Assembly (NCBI RefSeq): GCF_002251385.1
Contig: NZ_NPJJ01000018.1
Location: 221,851-285,850, forward strand
Length of the DNA: 64,000 nt
Source: Prevotella sp. P5-108
Lineage (GTDB): Bacteria > Bacteroidota > Bacteroidia > Bacteroidales > Bacteroidaceae
Reading direction: 5' to 3'
Shown here: piece by piece, positions 9,048 through 18,026 of the stretch
Layout of the letters: every line of letters begins with the position of its first letter
Position numbering within the stretch: position 1 is the first letter of the stretch
Position numbers and translations under genes: made by a program
The notes under the pieces: generated by a model
Databases searched by the model: none
Told to the model about the DNA's origin: nothing
Seen by the model: the letters and a program-made list of their open reading frames with translations, nothing else

Positions 9048-10001
9048 ATGTCAGACATACGTATCAAGCGTGTGGAAACCAAGAAAGACCTCAAAGCCTT
9101 TATTGAGTTCCATTACGATTTATATGAAGGCAACGCATACGATGTGCCCAATCTTTATAGCGACGAACTGAACACGTTGAGCCCTGAGCGCAATGCTGCC
9201 TTTGACTTCTGCGAGGCCGAATACTATCTGGCCTACCGCGACGGTAAGTTGGCCGGTCGCGTGGCAGCCATTATCAATCACCGCGCCAATGAGAAGTGGA
9301 ACCGCCGCGATGTACGCTTCGGCTGGATAGACTTCGTAGACGACATCGAGGTGTCCAGGGCGCTGCTCCAGGCCGTAGAGGACTACGGGCGGGCCAAGGG
9401 CATGTACAGCGTGGTGGGCCCCTTAGGCTTTACCGACATGGATCCCGAGGGCATGCTTACCTTCGGCTTTGACAAGTTGGGCACCATGCCCACCATCTAT
9501 AACTACCCCTACTACCCCGAGCACATGGAGCGCCTGGGAGGCTGGAGTAAGGACAACGACTACGTGGAGTACTACCTGGAAGTGCCCGAAACCATACCCG
9601 AGAAGTACACCAAGATAGCCCGGATGATAGAGCAGCGCTACAATCTGCACGTGCGCAAACTTACTAAGAAAGACGTGTTCGAGGGAGGCTATGGCCGTAA
9701 GCTCTTTGACCTGGTCAACGCCACCTATAAGGACCTCTACGGTTTCTCCGAGCTCACCGACAGGCAGATAGACCAGTACGTCAACATGTACTTCCCTCTG
9801 GCCGACCTCAGTCTTATCACCGTCATCGAGGATGGCAATGCCGACAACCGCCTGGCAGGCATGGGCATCACCATCCCTTCGCTCTCGCGCGCCCTGCAGA
9901 AGTGCCACCGCGGCCGCTCTGTGGCAGTGAGGCGTCGTCGAGTCCGATGGCACTGGCTGATGCGTCCTTTCCAGACATCTCCTTCACGAGCAGTGTCATG
10001 A
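9048..10001 (+). CDS. GNAT-like acetyltransferase family protein, C-terminally truncated
   Basis: The first ~290 residues match a Bacteroidetes protein family of about 375-390 residues with a GNAT-like fold (AAFDFCEAEYYLAYRDGKLA, GPLGFTDMDPEG, then IPSLSRALQKC). In that family the sequence then continues through an LFPFG region and a further ~80-100 residues. Here the match stops at about base 9918. The remaining ~25 codons are simply the antisense of the opposing gene, so the reading frame ends by chance at 10001. The core acetyl-CoA fold is probably incomplete. The gene is most likely a remnant of a rearrangement with its convergent neighbour. The family assignment is from memory of its members. 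Confidence 0.7.
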   Translation: MSDIRIKRVETKKDLKAFIEFHYDLYEGNAYDVPNLYSDELNTLSPERNAAFDFCEAEYYLAYRDGKLAGRVAAIINHRANEKWNRRDVRFGWIDFVDDIEVSRALLQAVEDYGRAKGMYSVVGPLGFTDMDPEGMLTFGFDKLGTMPTIYNYPYYPEHMERLGGWSKDNDYVEYYLEVPETIPEKYTKIARMIEQRYNLHVRKLTKKDVFEGGYGRKLFDLVNATYKDLYGFSELTDRQIDQYVNMYFPLADLSLITVIEDGNADNRLAGMGITIPSLSRALQKCHRGRSVAVRRRRVRWHWLMRPFQTSPSRAVS

Positions 10002-11658
10002 TGGAGCGCAGCTGTTTGCGGGTCACGGGTTTGGTGTAGTCGTTGCCGAGCACGGCGTCGTCGATGAGGTTGTCGCACAGGGCGCGGTTTACGCCGTCCT
10101 GCGCCCACACGCTCATCTTGGCTTCCGACTTGCGTGGCAGTATGAACATCTGGTCGCTCGGCAGCTCCGTCTCCAGCAGGCATATATCTTCCTCGCTCTT
10201 CATACTTTCGAGCGTTGAGACTTTGAAATCTTCGAAAGAGCCTTCCATACCCATCATTTTCTGGTCTCTGGGTGTGAGGTGTCTCATGTGATAGCTGTGT
10301 GAGATGCCGCAATAGATGCAGCTCTTCCAGTAGAGGTGCTCACCGGCTGCGTTTACGCCGATGTATGCCTGGTCGTTGGCTATGTTCTCGTTCATGTCGT
10401 GCCATTCCAGTACTTCGGCTGCCGGTCTGGCGCTGAAGGTGTGCGCTTTGTTTCGTTCGCACTTGCCGCAAACCTTGCATGAGTAGTACCATTTGAACGG
10501 TTGCTTGCATGTGTTGTACTGGCACACGCGGTCGGCAGCCTCTATCTTGGCTGTGAACACATGCTTGGTGCAGGTGAGAAGTTTGGTGGCTGCCACGCCA
10601 GCCTTCTGTGCCTCAAACACATCGCCGCGGTATGTGCGTATGGTGTATGTCGGCTCGGTGGCGTCGAGAGCCAGACAGTCGAGCACAGCCTTGCCTGCGT
10701 TCTCGGGGATGAACAATGTGCCCTTGGCGGTGTAGAGCTTTGTGCTCTGTTCCATATAATTGCGTCCCCATTTTGACAGCCGCTCGACGGTGGCCTCGTT
10801 GAGGTCTTTTACGTATTTCACGGCATCCACCTTGGGGCTAAGCCACACCTCTTTCAGATTGAATGTGGTGGAGAATGGGGCACCGAGTGTATTTGCGAAT
10901 TCTGAGATGTTGTAGTTTTCCGCCCCGTTGCTTACGTCGATTATCAACTTGGTCATCAGCAGGGTGTTGTGATTTTTGTATGCATGTCCGCTCGACGAGA
11001 TGTATTTCTCATGCATGAATTCGTAGAGCTGATCGATCTTGTCGACTACGAGCACATCCAGCGGGTGGTGGTGTGGATACACTTCGTCGGCCTCTTTGCG
11101 CGATATGTAGGGCAGGGTGGAGCGGTATTCCTTCTTCAGCACGTCGTAGTCGGAGAAATTGTCATCTTTCTCCTGCGGTCCGGCCTTGCCGCCAGGTATG
11201 GTGAATTTCACTTCCATAATGGGGAAGTAAGGGGCGCTTGTGAGCACGCGTGCCGGTATCCCGTTCACCGTGGCCTTGAAGTTTTCGGTCGACAGAACGT
11301 TGGAACCGTCTCTCTTTACCCATTCGGTCTGGTAATCTCCGTCCGGGTCTATCACTATCTCAATTGTGGCTATGTAGGGGTATCCAGCCTTCAGTGTGGG
11401 GATGCCCTCCTTGTTCTCGCCGAACTCGCCATCCCATGAGATGTCGCGCATTGTGATGACACCGCTCTTGAACAGGTCGCCGTAGGCGGTGTTCACCGCT
11501 TTCAGGGCGAGTTTTTCGGCTTTCTCTAAGTCCATTCCTGGAGTAGGGGCGTCTATCGTTATCTCCACCGATTTTATTTTCTTCTTGGCTGTGTCGGCCC
11601 ACAGCGTGGCTGGTAGCAGAAGCAGAGCCGCTGCAAATGTCAAAAACAGCTGTTTCAT
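9868..11658 (-). CDS. Secreted protein with SLH-like C-terminal region, truncated at its 3' end
   Basis: A 596-codon frame starting with a clear signal peptide (MKQLFLTFAAALLLLPATLWA). The central region has several Cys pairs (CTKHVF, CQYNTCKQPF, CKVCGKCE, CIYCGISH) that could bind a metal or form disulfides. Near the end, WAQDGVNRALCDNLIDDAVL with a following NDYTKPVTRKQL resembles one S-layer-homology (SLH) repeat. After DDASLP the frame runs into antisense acetyltransferase sequence and ends GRARAKGW, so the natural C-terminus, probably further SLH repeats, is missing. The protein would act at the cell surface. What the N-terminal two-thirds does is unknown to me. Confidence 0.65.
   Translation of the reverse strand: MKQLFLTFAAALLLLPATLWADTAKKKIKSVEITIDAPTPGMDLEKAEKLALKAVNTAYGDLFKSGVITMRDISWDGEFGENKEGIPTLKAGYPYIATIEIVIDPDGDYQTEWVKRDGSNVLSTENFKATVNGIPARVLTSAPYFPIMEVKFTIPGGKAGPQEKDDNFSDYDVLKKEYRSTLPYISRKEADEVYPHHHPLDVLVVDKIDQLYEFMHEKYISSSGHAYKNHNTLLMTKLIIDVSNGAENYNISEFANTLGAPFSTTFNLKEVWLSPKVDAVKYVKDLNEATVERLSKWGRNYMEQSTKLYTAKGTLFIPENAGKAVLDCLALDATEPTYTIRTYRGDVFEAQKAGVAATKLLTCTKHVFTAKIEAADRVCQYNTCKQPFKWYYSCKVCGKCERNKAHTFSARPAAEVLEWHDMNENIANDQAYIGVNAAGEHLYWKSCIYCGISHSYHMRHLTPRDQKMMGMEGSFEDFKVSTLESMKSEEDICLLETELPSDQMFILPRKSEAKMSVWAQDGVNRALCDNLIDDAVLGNDYTKPVTRKQLRSIMTLLVKEMSGKDASASAIGLDDASLPQSGRGGTSAGRARAKGW
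9905..9930. other. Breakpoint joining two truncated convergent genes
   Basis: On the plus strand family similarity of the acetyltransferase stops around 9918. On the minus strand the SLH-like protein stops at about 9925. A GCGGCCGC run lies at 9910-9917. Both gene ends meeting within a few bases is best explained by a deletion or other rearrangement, or by an assembly join. Confidence 0.6.
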
Positions 11659-12386
11659 ATTGTGATTAATTTGATTGTGTTATGTTGAATTGTTATTTAT
11701 GGTGTTTGGTTACTGTTAGTTCTTGATGGATACTGGTCGCATATGCAAACTTATCCTTAATTCCGCAACACTATTACAAATTAAACTCTTTAAGTACCTG
11801 AGCAACAAAAAGTTCTCAGACAAGCCAAGCGGCAGAGCCGAGCGCCCCAGGAGTTTGCCATGTCAAAGACTTCACTTATTTTAGTGTTGCAAAAATAAAC
11901 AAGAGAATCTGACGATAGACATGGTAAAAATACAAATTAAATCTGAGAAACTCATTCTTTTTGGAGGAATGTTTTCAAGTAGGAAACTTTTTTAATCGTT
12001 TTTTCAAAACTGATAGACACATTGTGGCTGTCTGCTTGCTGTCTCCACTCCATATACTATCGATAACCGAGCCGATGACAAAACCGGCGATGGCTCCCAG
12101 CACACTCTGTGTCTGGGCAAATCCGCTAAAGAGTCCTATCCATTTGATAAATCCCATAGTTGTACTTATTTTGCCTGCAATTATATCGGTTTCTCATGTC
12201 ATATCCAAACAAATCACCCGAAATCGTCCTTTCCCCGTGCCTTTAGGCCCCGTGTCGGCGCCCGTTTATCCTTGTTTTGGCGCCGATTGCGGTCTCGCCG
12301 ACGCCCCCTGGCTCCGTATTCATTGCTCCGCCGATGGCGCAAGTCGATGGATAATAGTTAAATAATGAAAGAAAAGTCCCTTTTTG
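11659..12386. other. Intergenic region with gene remnant
   Basis: About 730 bases lacking an intact gene. It includes a short minus-strand TerB-family N-terminal remnant (11975-12157); the rest shows no recognisable RNA or coding signal. Confidence 0.5.
11975..12157 (-). pseudogene. Remnant of a TerB/DjlA-type protein N-terminus
   Basis: The 60-codon frame begins MGFIKWIGLFSGFAQTQSVL followed by GAIAGFVIGSVIDSIW. This is the glycine-rich start found in TerB-family (tellurite-resistance/DnaJ-like) proteins of Bacteroidetes. After about 45 residues similarity is lost and the frame stops, without the TerB helical domain. It is therefore probably a decayed fragment, though a free-standing small membrane peptide cannot be excluded. 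Confidence 0.4.
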
Positions 12387-12418
12387 TTTGTTATTATGTT
12401 CCGAAAACATTATTTTTG
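12387..12418 (+). promoter_or_regulatory. Promoter of the DUF234-type ATPase gene
   Basis: TTTG at 12387-12390, a 20-base spacer and TATTTTTG at 12411-12418 match the Bacteroidetes consensus. Because this lies inside the open frame upstream of ATG 12461, it decides the start codon in favour of 12461. Confidence 0.7.
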
Positions 12419-12460
12419 CAAAACATAATAATTGTAGTCAGATATAAAGAGCGTAGAGTT

Positions 12461-13828
12461 ATGAAGTTTGTAGACAGAATTGACGAACAGCGACGTCTCC
12501 ACGACGCCCTCCATGGCGACCATCCATCTGCCCTTGTCGTGGTGTATGGCAGGCGAAGGCTCGGCAAATCCACCCTCATCAAGAAGGTGCTCCGAGATGA
12601 TGATGTCTATTTTATGGCCGACAACTCCGAGTCCGTTCAGCAGCGCAGGCTGTTGGCCAAGGCTTTGAGTTATCATTTAGCGGGATTTGACAAGGTCGAA
12701 TATCCTGACTGGGAATCGTTGTTCCAGCAGCTTAACTACCGCACTACTGGGCATTTCACCCTCTGTATTGATGAGTTCCCCTTTTTAGTGAAGGTAGATA
12801 GTACCTTGCCGTCTGTCCTTCAGAAGCTCATCGATACCAAGGCTCTGAAATACTCCATACTCCTTTGCGGTTCGTCGCAGCAGATGATGCAAGGGCTGGT
12901 GCTCGCCGCCGCCGAGCCACTCTATGGCCGCGCCGACACCATCATTCAGCTGACACCCATCAAGATTCGGTTCTTGCAGGAAATCCTGCAGAGCGACGCC
13001 GTGGCCACCATCGAGGAATATGCCGTATGGGGAGGTGTTCCCCGTTATTGGGAGCTTCGCGAACGCGAACTTTCGCTGATGGAGGCGGTGCGTTATCATA
13101 TCCTTGACGTCAACGGCACACTCTATGAGGAACCTTCCCGCCTCTTTATGGATGACCTCACCCAGACCACGCTCTCTTCCACGCTTCTTTCTCTTATCGG
13201 CAACGGCGTCAATCGCTTGTCCGAGATAGCCGGCAAGATGGGTAAGCCTTCCACGGAACTGAGTCGGCCTCTGGGCAAGCTCATCAACCTGGGATTTGTA
13301 GAGCGCGACATCCCCTTCGGGGAAAGTCCGCGCAGCACCAAGCGTAGCATCTACAAGGTCGCCGACCCGTTTATGAACTTCTTCTACCATTATGTCATCC
13401 CCAATCGTTCGTTGATAGCTTTGGGCAGGTCAGAGATGGTCTGCCGGATGATACAGTCGGGCCTGTCCGATTATGTGGCAGCCTGTTGGGAGATGCTCTG
13501 CCGTCGTGCCGTGAGCGGAAATGTCATTGACGGAACGATATGGAATGTCGCCGGAAGATGGTGGGGTAGCGTTTCCCGCGACAAGAGTGTGGAACTCGAT
13601 ATCGTGGCCGAGTCGCAAGACAAGAAGCGCGTGCTTATAGGCGAATGTAAATGGACCGAGGGCGAATATGCCGAGCGCCTGTTTGATGACCTTAAGGAGC
13701 GCGCTCGTCTCTGTCCTTTCATCAAGGGTCGGCAGGTGGTTTATGTCCTGTTCCTCAAGCGTCCGGCTAAGGATGGCATCACCACCAACGTGTTCCTGCC
13801 CCAGGATGTAATCAACGACGAGTTCTAA
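12461..13828 (+). CDS. Archaeal-type P-loop ATPase with DUF234 nuclease-like C-terminus
   Basis: A 455-residue cytoplasmic ATPase. The N-terminal AAA-type domain has Walker A YGRRRLGKSTL near residue 28 and a Walker B-like FTLCIDEFPFL near 105. LLCGSSQQMMQ is the sensor-1 region. A winged helix follows (NRLSEIAGKMGKPSTELSRP). The C-terminal DUF234 domain contains SVELDIVAESQDKKRVLIGE followed by CKW, a D...E.K pattern like PD-(D/E)XK nucleases. Proteins of this family are scattered, often in mobile contexts; no biological role is settled. It stands alone with its own promoter. Confidence 0.85.
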   Translation: MKFVDRIDEQRRLHDALHGDHPSALVVVYGRRRLGKSTLIKKVLRDDDVYFMADNSESVQQRRLLAKALSYHLAGFDKVEYPDWESLFQQLNYRTTGHFTLCIDEFPFLVKVDSTLPSVLQKLIDTKALKYSILLCGSSQQMMQGLVLAAAEPLYGRADTIIQLTPIKIRFLQEILQSDAVATIEEYAVWGGVPRYWELRERELSLMEAVRYHILDVNGTLYEEPSRLFMDDLTQTTLSSTLLSLIGNGVNRLSEIAGKMGKPSTELSRPLGKLINLGFVERDIPFGESPRSTKRSIYKVADPFMNFFYHYVIPNRSLIALGRSEMVCRMIQSGLSDYVAACWEMLCRRAVSGNVIDGTIWNVAGRWWGSVSRDKSVELDIVAESQDKKRVLIGECKWTEGEYAERLFDDLKERARLCPFIKGRQVVYVLFLKRPAKDGITTNVFLPQDVINDEF

Positions 13829-13870
13829 TAAGTGTCTCGTTACTTGTAGACGCTATGCCCGTCGCCCCCA

Positions 13871-14115
13871 CGGCTATCACCGTGAAGTTAGGCTGCGTCT
13901 CTGCAATAAAAATAAACGAGTTTATTTTGTATTTCGCTCGACTTGCGCACTTTACGGCTGTCGCCGTGAAGTTAGGCTGCGTCTCTGCAATAAAAATAAA
14001 CGAGTTTATTTTGTATTTCGCTCGACTTGCGCACTTTACGGCTGTCGCCGTGAAGTTAGGCTTCGTCTCGGCAATAAAAATAAACGAGTTTATTTTGTAT
14101 TTCGCTCGACTTGCA
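13871..14115 (+). repeat. Three tandem 84-bp repeats upstream of ruvB
   Basis: Units start at 13871, 13955 and 14039, an exact 84-base period, with only a few changes. Each unit contains CGTGAAGTTAGGC and AATAAAAATAAACGAG, then TTTATTTTGTATTTCGCTCG. The last part supplies the -33 region of the ruvB promoter; only the third copy is followed by a good -7 box. Because 84 is a multiple of three, open frames run through the repeat on both strands, but they are very unlikely to be genes. Confidence 0.85.
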
Positions 14116-14124
14116 CTAACTTTG
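14094..14124 (+). promoter_or_regulatory. Promoter of the ruvB-coaD-ybeY operon
   Basis: TTTG (14094-14097), 19 bases, TAACTTTG (14117-14124). It is formed at the edge of the third 84-bp repeat. Transcription would start near 14130, about 30 bases before the ruvB start. Confidence 0.7.
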
Positions 14125-14161
14125 CACCATACATTATTAATTATTAAAATAAGACTATACA

Positions 14162-15199
14162 TTGAGAGACGATTTTGATATACGGGAGGAGTCGATGTCT
14201 TCTTCTGAGAAGGAGTTCGAGAACGCGCTCCGACCACTTCGCTTCGGCGATTTCTCTGGCCAGAAGAAGGTAGTCGAGAACCTTGAAGTTTTTGTCGAGG
14301 CAGCCAAGTACCGCGGCGAGCCCCTCGACCACACCCTCTTGCACGGCCCTCCCGGACTGGGTAAGACCACGCTGAGCAACATCATCGCCAATGAGTTGGG
14401 AGTGGGATTCAAGATTACCAGCGGCCCCGTGCTCGACAAGCCAGGCGACCTTGCCGGCATACTCACCTCTCTCGAACCCAACGATGTGCTCTTTATCGAC
14501 GAGATTCACCGCCTTTCGCCCGTGGTCGAGGAGTATCTGTACTCGGCGATGGAAGACTACCGCATCGACATCATGATAGACAAGGGTCCCTCAGCCCGCT
14601 CCATACAGATAGACCTCAATCCCTTCACCCTCGTGGGAGCCACCACCCGCAGCGGCATGCTCACTGCCCCGCTGCGCGCCCGCTTTGGCATCAACGCCCA
14701 CCTGGAGTATTACGACCCCGAGACCCTGAAGCGTATCATCAGCCGCTCGGCGGGCATCCTGCGTGTGCCCATCGACGATGATGCCGCCCTGGAGATCAGC
14801 CGACGCTCGCGCGGAACGCCCCGTATCGCCAACGCCCTGCTGCGGCGTGTGCGCGACTTCGCCCAGGTCAAGGGCAACGGACGCATCACCACCGAGATTA
14901 CCCGCTTTGCCCTCAGTGCGCTCAATATCGACCAGTATGGTCTCGACGAGATTGACAACAAGATACTCCTCACCATCATCGACAAGTTCCGCGGCGGACC
15001 CGTGGGACTCTCCACCATCGCCACCGCCATCGGCGAAGACATGGGCACCGTCGAGGAGGTCTACGAGCCCTTCCTCATCATGGAGGGATTCATCAAGCGT
15101 ACTCCCCGTGGCCGCGTAGCCACTCCATTAGCTTACCAGCATCTGGGCCGCAACCCTCTGGGTGGCGAACCCCTCATGCAAGACTTGTTCGGACAATGA
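14162..15199 (+). CDS. ruvB: Holliday junction branch-migration ATPase RuvB
   Basis: RuvB is the hexameric motor that, with RuvA, drives branch migration of recombination intermediates. This copy of 345 residues has Walker [12 protein letters not shown], Walker [14 protein letters not shown], the sensor region [18 protein letters not shown] and a C-terminal winged helix ending in the typical FIKRTPRGR. The frame opens at a TTG (14162) giving [11 protein letters not shown], which agrees with the N-terminus of relatives; the next ATG is at 14195. It overlaps coaD by the ATGA junction, so the two genes are translationally coupled. Confidence 0.95.
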   Translation: MRDDFDIREESMSSSEKEFENALRPLRFGDFSGQKKVVENLEVFVEAAKYRGEPLDHTLLHGPPGLGKTTLSNIIANELGVGFKITSGPVLDKPGDLAGILTSLEPNDVLFIDEIHRLSPVVEEYLYSAMEDYRIDIMIDKGPSARSIQIDLNPFTLVGATTRSGMLTAPLRARFGINAHLEYYDPETLKRIISRSAGILRVPIDDDAALEISRRSRGTPRIANALLRRVRDFAQVKGNGRITTEITRFALSALNIDQYGLDEIDNKILLTIIDKFRGGPVGLSTIATAIGEDMGTVEEVYEPFLIMEGFIKRTPRGRVATPLAYQHLGRNPLGGEPLMQDLFGQ

Positions 15200-15642
15200 A
15201 GACAGCACTATTCACAGGCACTTTCGACCCCTTCACCATCGGCCATCACTCTGTGGTGACGCGCGCCCTGCCCCTCTTCGACCGCATCGTCATCGGTGTG
15301 GGCGTCAATGAGCGCAAGCAGACCCGGCTCAGCGCCCAGGAGCGTCGCGAGGCCATCGAGCGCCTCTATGCCGATGACTCCCGAGTCGAGGTAGTCACCT
15401 ACACCGGTCTCACCGTCGAGCTCGCCCATAGCGTGGGCGCCTCGTGCATCCTCCGCGGCGTGCGCTCTGTCGCCGACTTCGAGTATGAGCGCCAGCAGGC
15501 CGACCTCAACCGCCGCATCGGCCACATCGAGACCCTCCTGCTCTATGCCGAGCCCGGTATGGACAGCATCTCGTCGAGCGCCGTGCGCGAACTCGAGCAT
15601 TTCGGTTATCCTACAGACTCTTTTATTCCCCATAAGCAATGA
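15196..15642 (+). CDS. coaD: Pantetheine-phosphate adenylyltransferase
   Basis: CoaD transfers AMP from ATP to 4'-phosphopantetheine, the penultimate step of coenzyme A synthesis. The 148-residue protein shows the nucleotidyltransferase motif [13 protein letters not shown] at residues 8-20 (with the T.GH signature) and the C-terminal ISSSAVREL motif. [19 protein letters not shown] is typical for the family. It overlaps ruvB by four bases upstream and the ybeY fusion by four bases downstream (ATGA at 15639), so the three are one translational unit. Confidence 0.95.
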   Translation: MKTALFTGTFDPFTIGHHSVVTRALPLFDRIVIGVGVNERKQTRLSAQERREAIERLYADDSRVEVVTYTGLTVELAHSVGASCILRGVRSVADFEYERQQADLNRRIGHIETLLLYAEPGMDSISSSAVRELEHFGYPTDSFIPHKQ

Positions 15643-17846
15643 TTACATACAATGTAGAGGGCGTGCGCATGCCCGCCATAAAGAAGCGCGCCACCAATGC
15701 CTGGATCAGGGCCGTAGCTGCCAGCCACGGACGTCGTGTGGGCGAGGTGGGATATATGTTTGTTGACGACGAGAAGATACTCGAGGTCAACAATGAGTAC
15801 CTCGGTCACAACTATTATACCGATGTCATCACCTTCGACTACGATGAAGACGACGTCATCAACGGCGACATTGTCATCAGCCTCGACACCGTGCGCTCCA
15901 ATGCCGAACTCTTCGGCAAGACCTACGACGACGAGCTCCACCGTGTCATCATCCATGGCATCCTCCACCTCTGTGGCATCGATGACAAGGGTCCCGGCGA
16001 GCGCGAGCTGATGGAAGCCGCCGAAAACCGTGCCCTCGCCCTGCTCAGCGACATGCAGCGTCAGGGCAGAGGCTCCCAGCCCCGCTCTGGCTTGCTTTAT
16101 CCTTCTTCCATGAAACGACAGTTTCTCCCCATCCTGCTGGCGGCATTTCTTGCAGCCTCCGGCGTCCAGGCCCAGCCATCCGCCAAGGGCCCCGAATGGC
16201 TTTCACGCGCCATTTTCTATCAGATATACCCTTCTTCCTTCCAGGATAGCGACGGCAACGGCATCGGCGACCTGCCCGGCATCATCTCCCGCCTCGATTA
16301 CATCCAGTCTCTTGGCGTCAATGCCCTTTGGCTCAATCCTGTCTATGAGTCCGGGTGGTTTGATGGTGGCTACGACATCATCGACTTTTACCGTATAGAC
16401 CCCCGATTCGGTACCAACAGTGACATGGTGCGTCTCATCGACGAAGCCCACAAGCGCGGCCTGCGCGTGTGCCTTGACCTGGTAGCCGGCCACACCTCCG
16501 ACCGTTGCCGGTGGTTTGTCGAGTCGGCCACCGCCGACCCCAACAGCCGCTACAGCGATTACTACATCTGGCCCGACTCCATCTCTGCCGACGAGCGCGA
16601 GCAGATACGCCTCCGCCATGCTTCTGCCCATCCCGCCAGCGACACCCGTGGCCACTATGTCGAGAGCCCCTATCCCCGTGCCCGCTACTATATGAAGAAT
16701 TACTTTGAGTGCCAGCCCGCCCTCAACTATGGCTACGCCCACCCCGACCCCTCCTGTCCCTGGGAGCAGGCCGTCACCGCGCCCGGTCCGCAGGCTGTGC
16801 GCCGCGAGCTGCGCAACATCATGGCGTTCTGGTTTGACAAGGGAATCGACGGGTTCCGTGTCGACATGGCGTCGTCGCTCGTCAAGAACGACCCCGACCG
16901 CTCTGCCATCCGCCAGTTGTGGCAGGAGATGCGGCAGTGGCGCGACAGCCACTACCCCCATTGCGCCCTCATCGCCGAGTGGGCCAACCCCGCCATGTCC
17001 ATCCCCGCTGGCTTCGATGTCGACTTCTTCATGCACTTCAACCGCCCCGGTTACCCCTCTCTCTTCTTCGACCGCGACACCCCTGCCGGCAGCCGTTCGC
17101 CCTTTGAGTACAGTTACTTCAACCGCAACGGCCGTGGGCGCATCGACCAGTTCATCGACAATTTCTCCGAGTGCTACCGCCTCACCCGCGACCGTGGCTA
17201 CATCGGTCTGCCCACCGCCAACCACGACTTCCAGCGCCTCCGTGCCGGCAGCCGCAATACCCCCGACCAGCTGCGCGTGGCCATGACCTTCCTGCTCACC
17301 ATGCCCGGCATACCCTTTGTCTACTATGGCGACGAGATAGGCATGCGCTACCAGCCCGACGCCCCCGATGTCGAGGGAGCCACCGACCGTGCCGGTAGCC
17401 GCACCCCCATGCAGTGGGAGCCAGGCCCCACTGCCGGCTTCTCCACCTGCGCCGTCGACAGCCTCTATCTGCCTGTCTCTACCGATGGCGGTCTCCTCAC
17501 CGTCAGAACCCAGGAGGCCGATCCCCGCTCGCTGCTCCACTACGTGCGCCATCTGCTTCGTCTGCGCCGCGATGTGCCTGCGCTGGGCAATGATGCCGGC
17601 TGGACGCTGCTCAGCGACAAGATGCGCCCTTACCCCATGGTCTACCGCCGCTCCACAGCCGACGATGTCTGCATCGTCGCCGTCAACCCCTCTGCCGCCA
17701 GTGTGAGCGCCTCCATCCCCACGCTCTCGGCGCCAGTCGAGGCCATCGCCCAGAGCGGCAAGGTCAAGTACAAGCGCGGCGCCACCACCGACCGCATCGT
17801 TATGGGCCCCGTCTCGGCTGTCGTCTACCGTCTTTCCCGCCCTTAG
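15639..17846 (+). CDS. In-frame fusion of YbeY endoribonuclease and a GH13 alpha-amylase-family hydrolase
   Basis: Residues 1-~145 are YbeY, the metal-dependent rRNA-maturation RNase, with HGILHLCGIDDKGPGERE as its metal site; the third ligand position is Asp, as I recall for other Bacteroidetes YbeY proteins. After a short linker (RQGRGSQPRSGLL) the frame continues without a stop into MKRQFLPILLAAFLAASGVQ, a perfect signal peptide, and a GH13 enzyme. The GH13 part has GFRVDMAS (nucleophile Asp), IAEWANP (acid/base Glu) and TANHD (third Asp). An ATG at 16110 could start the hydrolase separately (578 residues). A cytoplasmic RNase fused to an exported hydrolase is hard to reconcile, so independent initiation at 16110 or proteolysis is likely. 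Confidence 0.85.
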   Translation: MITYNVEGVRMPAIKKRATNAWIRAVAASHGRRVGEVGYMFVDDEKILEVNNEYLGHNYYTDVITFDYDEDDVINGDIVISLDTVRSNAELFGKTYDDELHRVIIHGILHLCGIDDKGPGERELMEAAENRALALLSDMQRQGRGSQPRSGLLYPSSMKRQFLPILLAAFLAASGVQAQPSAKGPEWLSRAIFYQIYPSSFQDSDGNGIGDLPGIISRLDYIQSLGVNALWLNPVYESGWFDGGYDIIDFYRIDPRFGTNSDMVRLIDEAHKRGLRVCLDLVAGHTSDRCRWFVESATADPNSRYSDYYIWPDSISADEREQIRLRHASAHPASDTRGHYVESPYPRARYYMKNYFECQPALNYGYAHPDPSCPWEQAVTAPGPQAVRRELRNIMAFWFDKGIDGFRVDMASSLVKNDPDRSAIRQLWQEMRQWRDSHYPHCALIAEWANPAMSIPAGFDVDFFMHFNRPGYPSLFFDRDTPAGSRSPFEYSYFNRNGRGRIDQFIDNFSECYRLTRDRGYIGLPTANHDFQRLRAGSRNTPDQLRVAMTFLLTMPGIPFVYYGDEIGMRYQPDAPDVEGATDRAGSRTPMQWEPGPTAGFSTCAVDSLYLPVSTDGGLLTVRTQEADPRSLLHYVRHLLRLRRDVPALGNDAGWTLLSDKMRPYPMVYRRSTADDVCIVAVNPSAASVSASIPTLSAPVEAIAQSGKVKYKRGATTDRIVMGPVSAVVYRLSRP

Positions 17847-17864
17847 CCACCGTCACCATACAAG

Positions 17865-17917
17865 TATGGGGGATGACAAACCGCCTTTTCTGGCGAGGAT
17901 GTCATCCCCCATATTCT
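17865..17917. terminator. Bidirectional terminator between the GH13 and AraC genes
   Basis: A 14-bp perfect stem (TATGGGGGATGACA at 17865-17878 with its complement at 17900-17913) has a small inner hairpin and is followed by TTCTTTT. It lies between two convergent genes and can serve both. Confidence 0.85.
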
Positions 17918-18026
17918 TTTCGTAAGTTTTGCTGTCGTTGAGGCTCCAGCCGCTTGTCGCTTCAGTCCTCCGCCGGAGACCACTGGTGGTACTGGCTGTT
18001 GTCTTTCCTTTTCTTAGGGGCGGTTT

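Noticed and set aside
13855..14178. Open frame of 107 codons (and one on the other strand) with a perfect internal repeat
   Set aside because: It is produced by the 84-bp DNA repeat, whose period is a multiple of three; its content is promoter-like, and it runs into ruvB.
15639..16073. Loss of the third metal-binding His in YbeY
   Set aside because: From memory, Bacteroidetes YbeY proteins normally have HLCG..DK here, so this is not inactivation.
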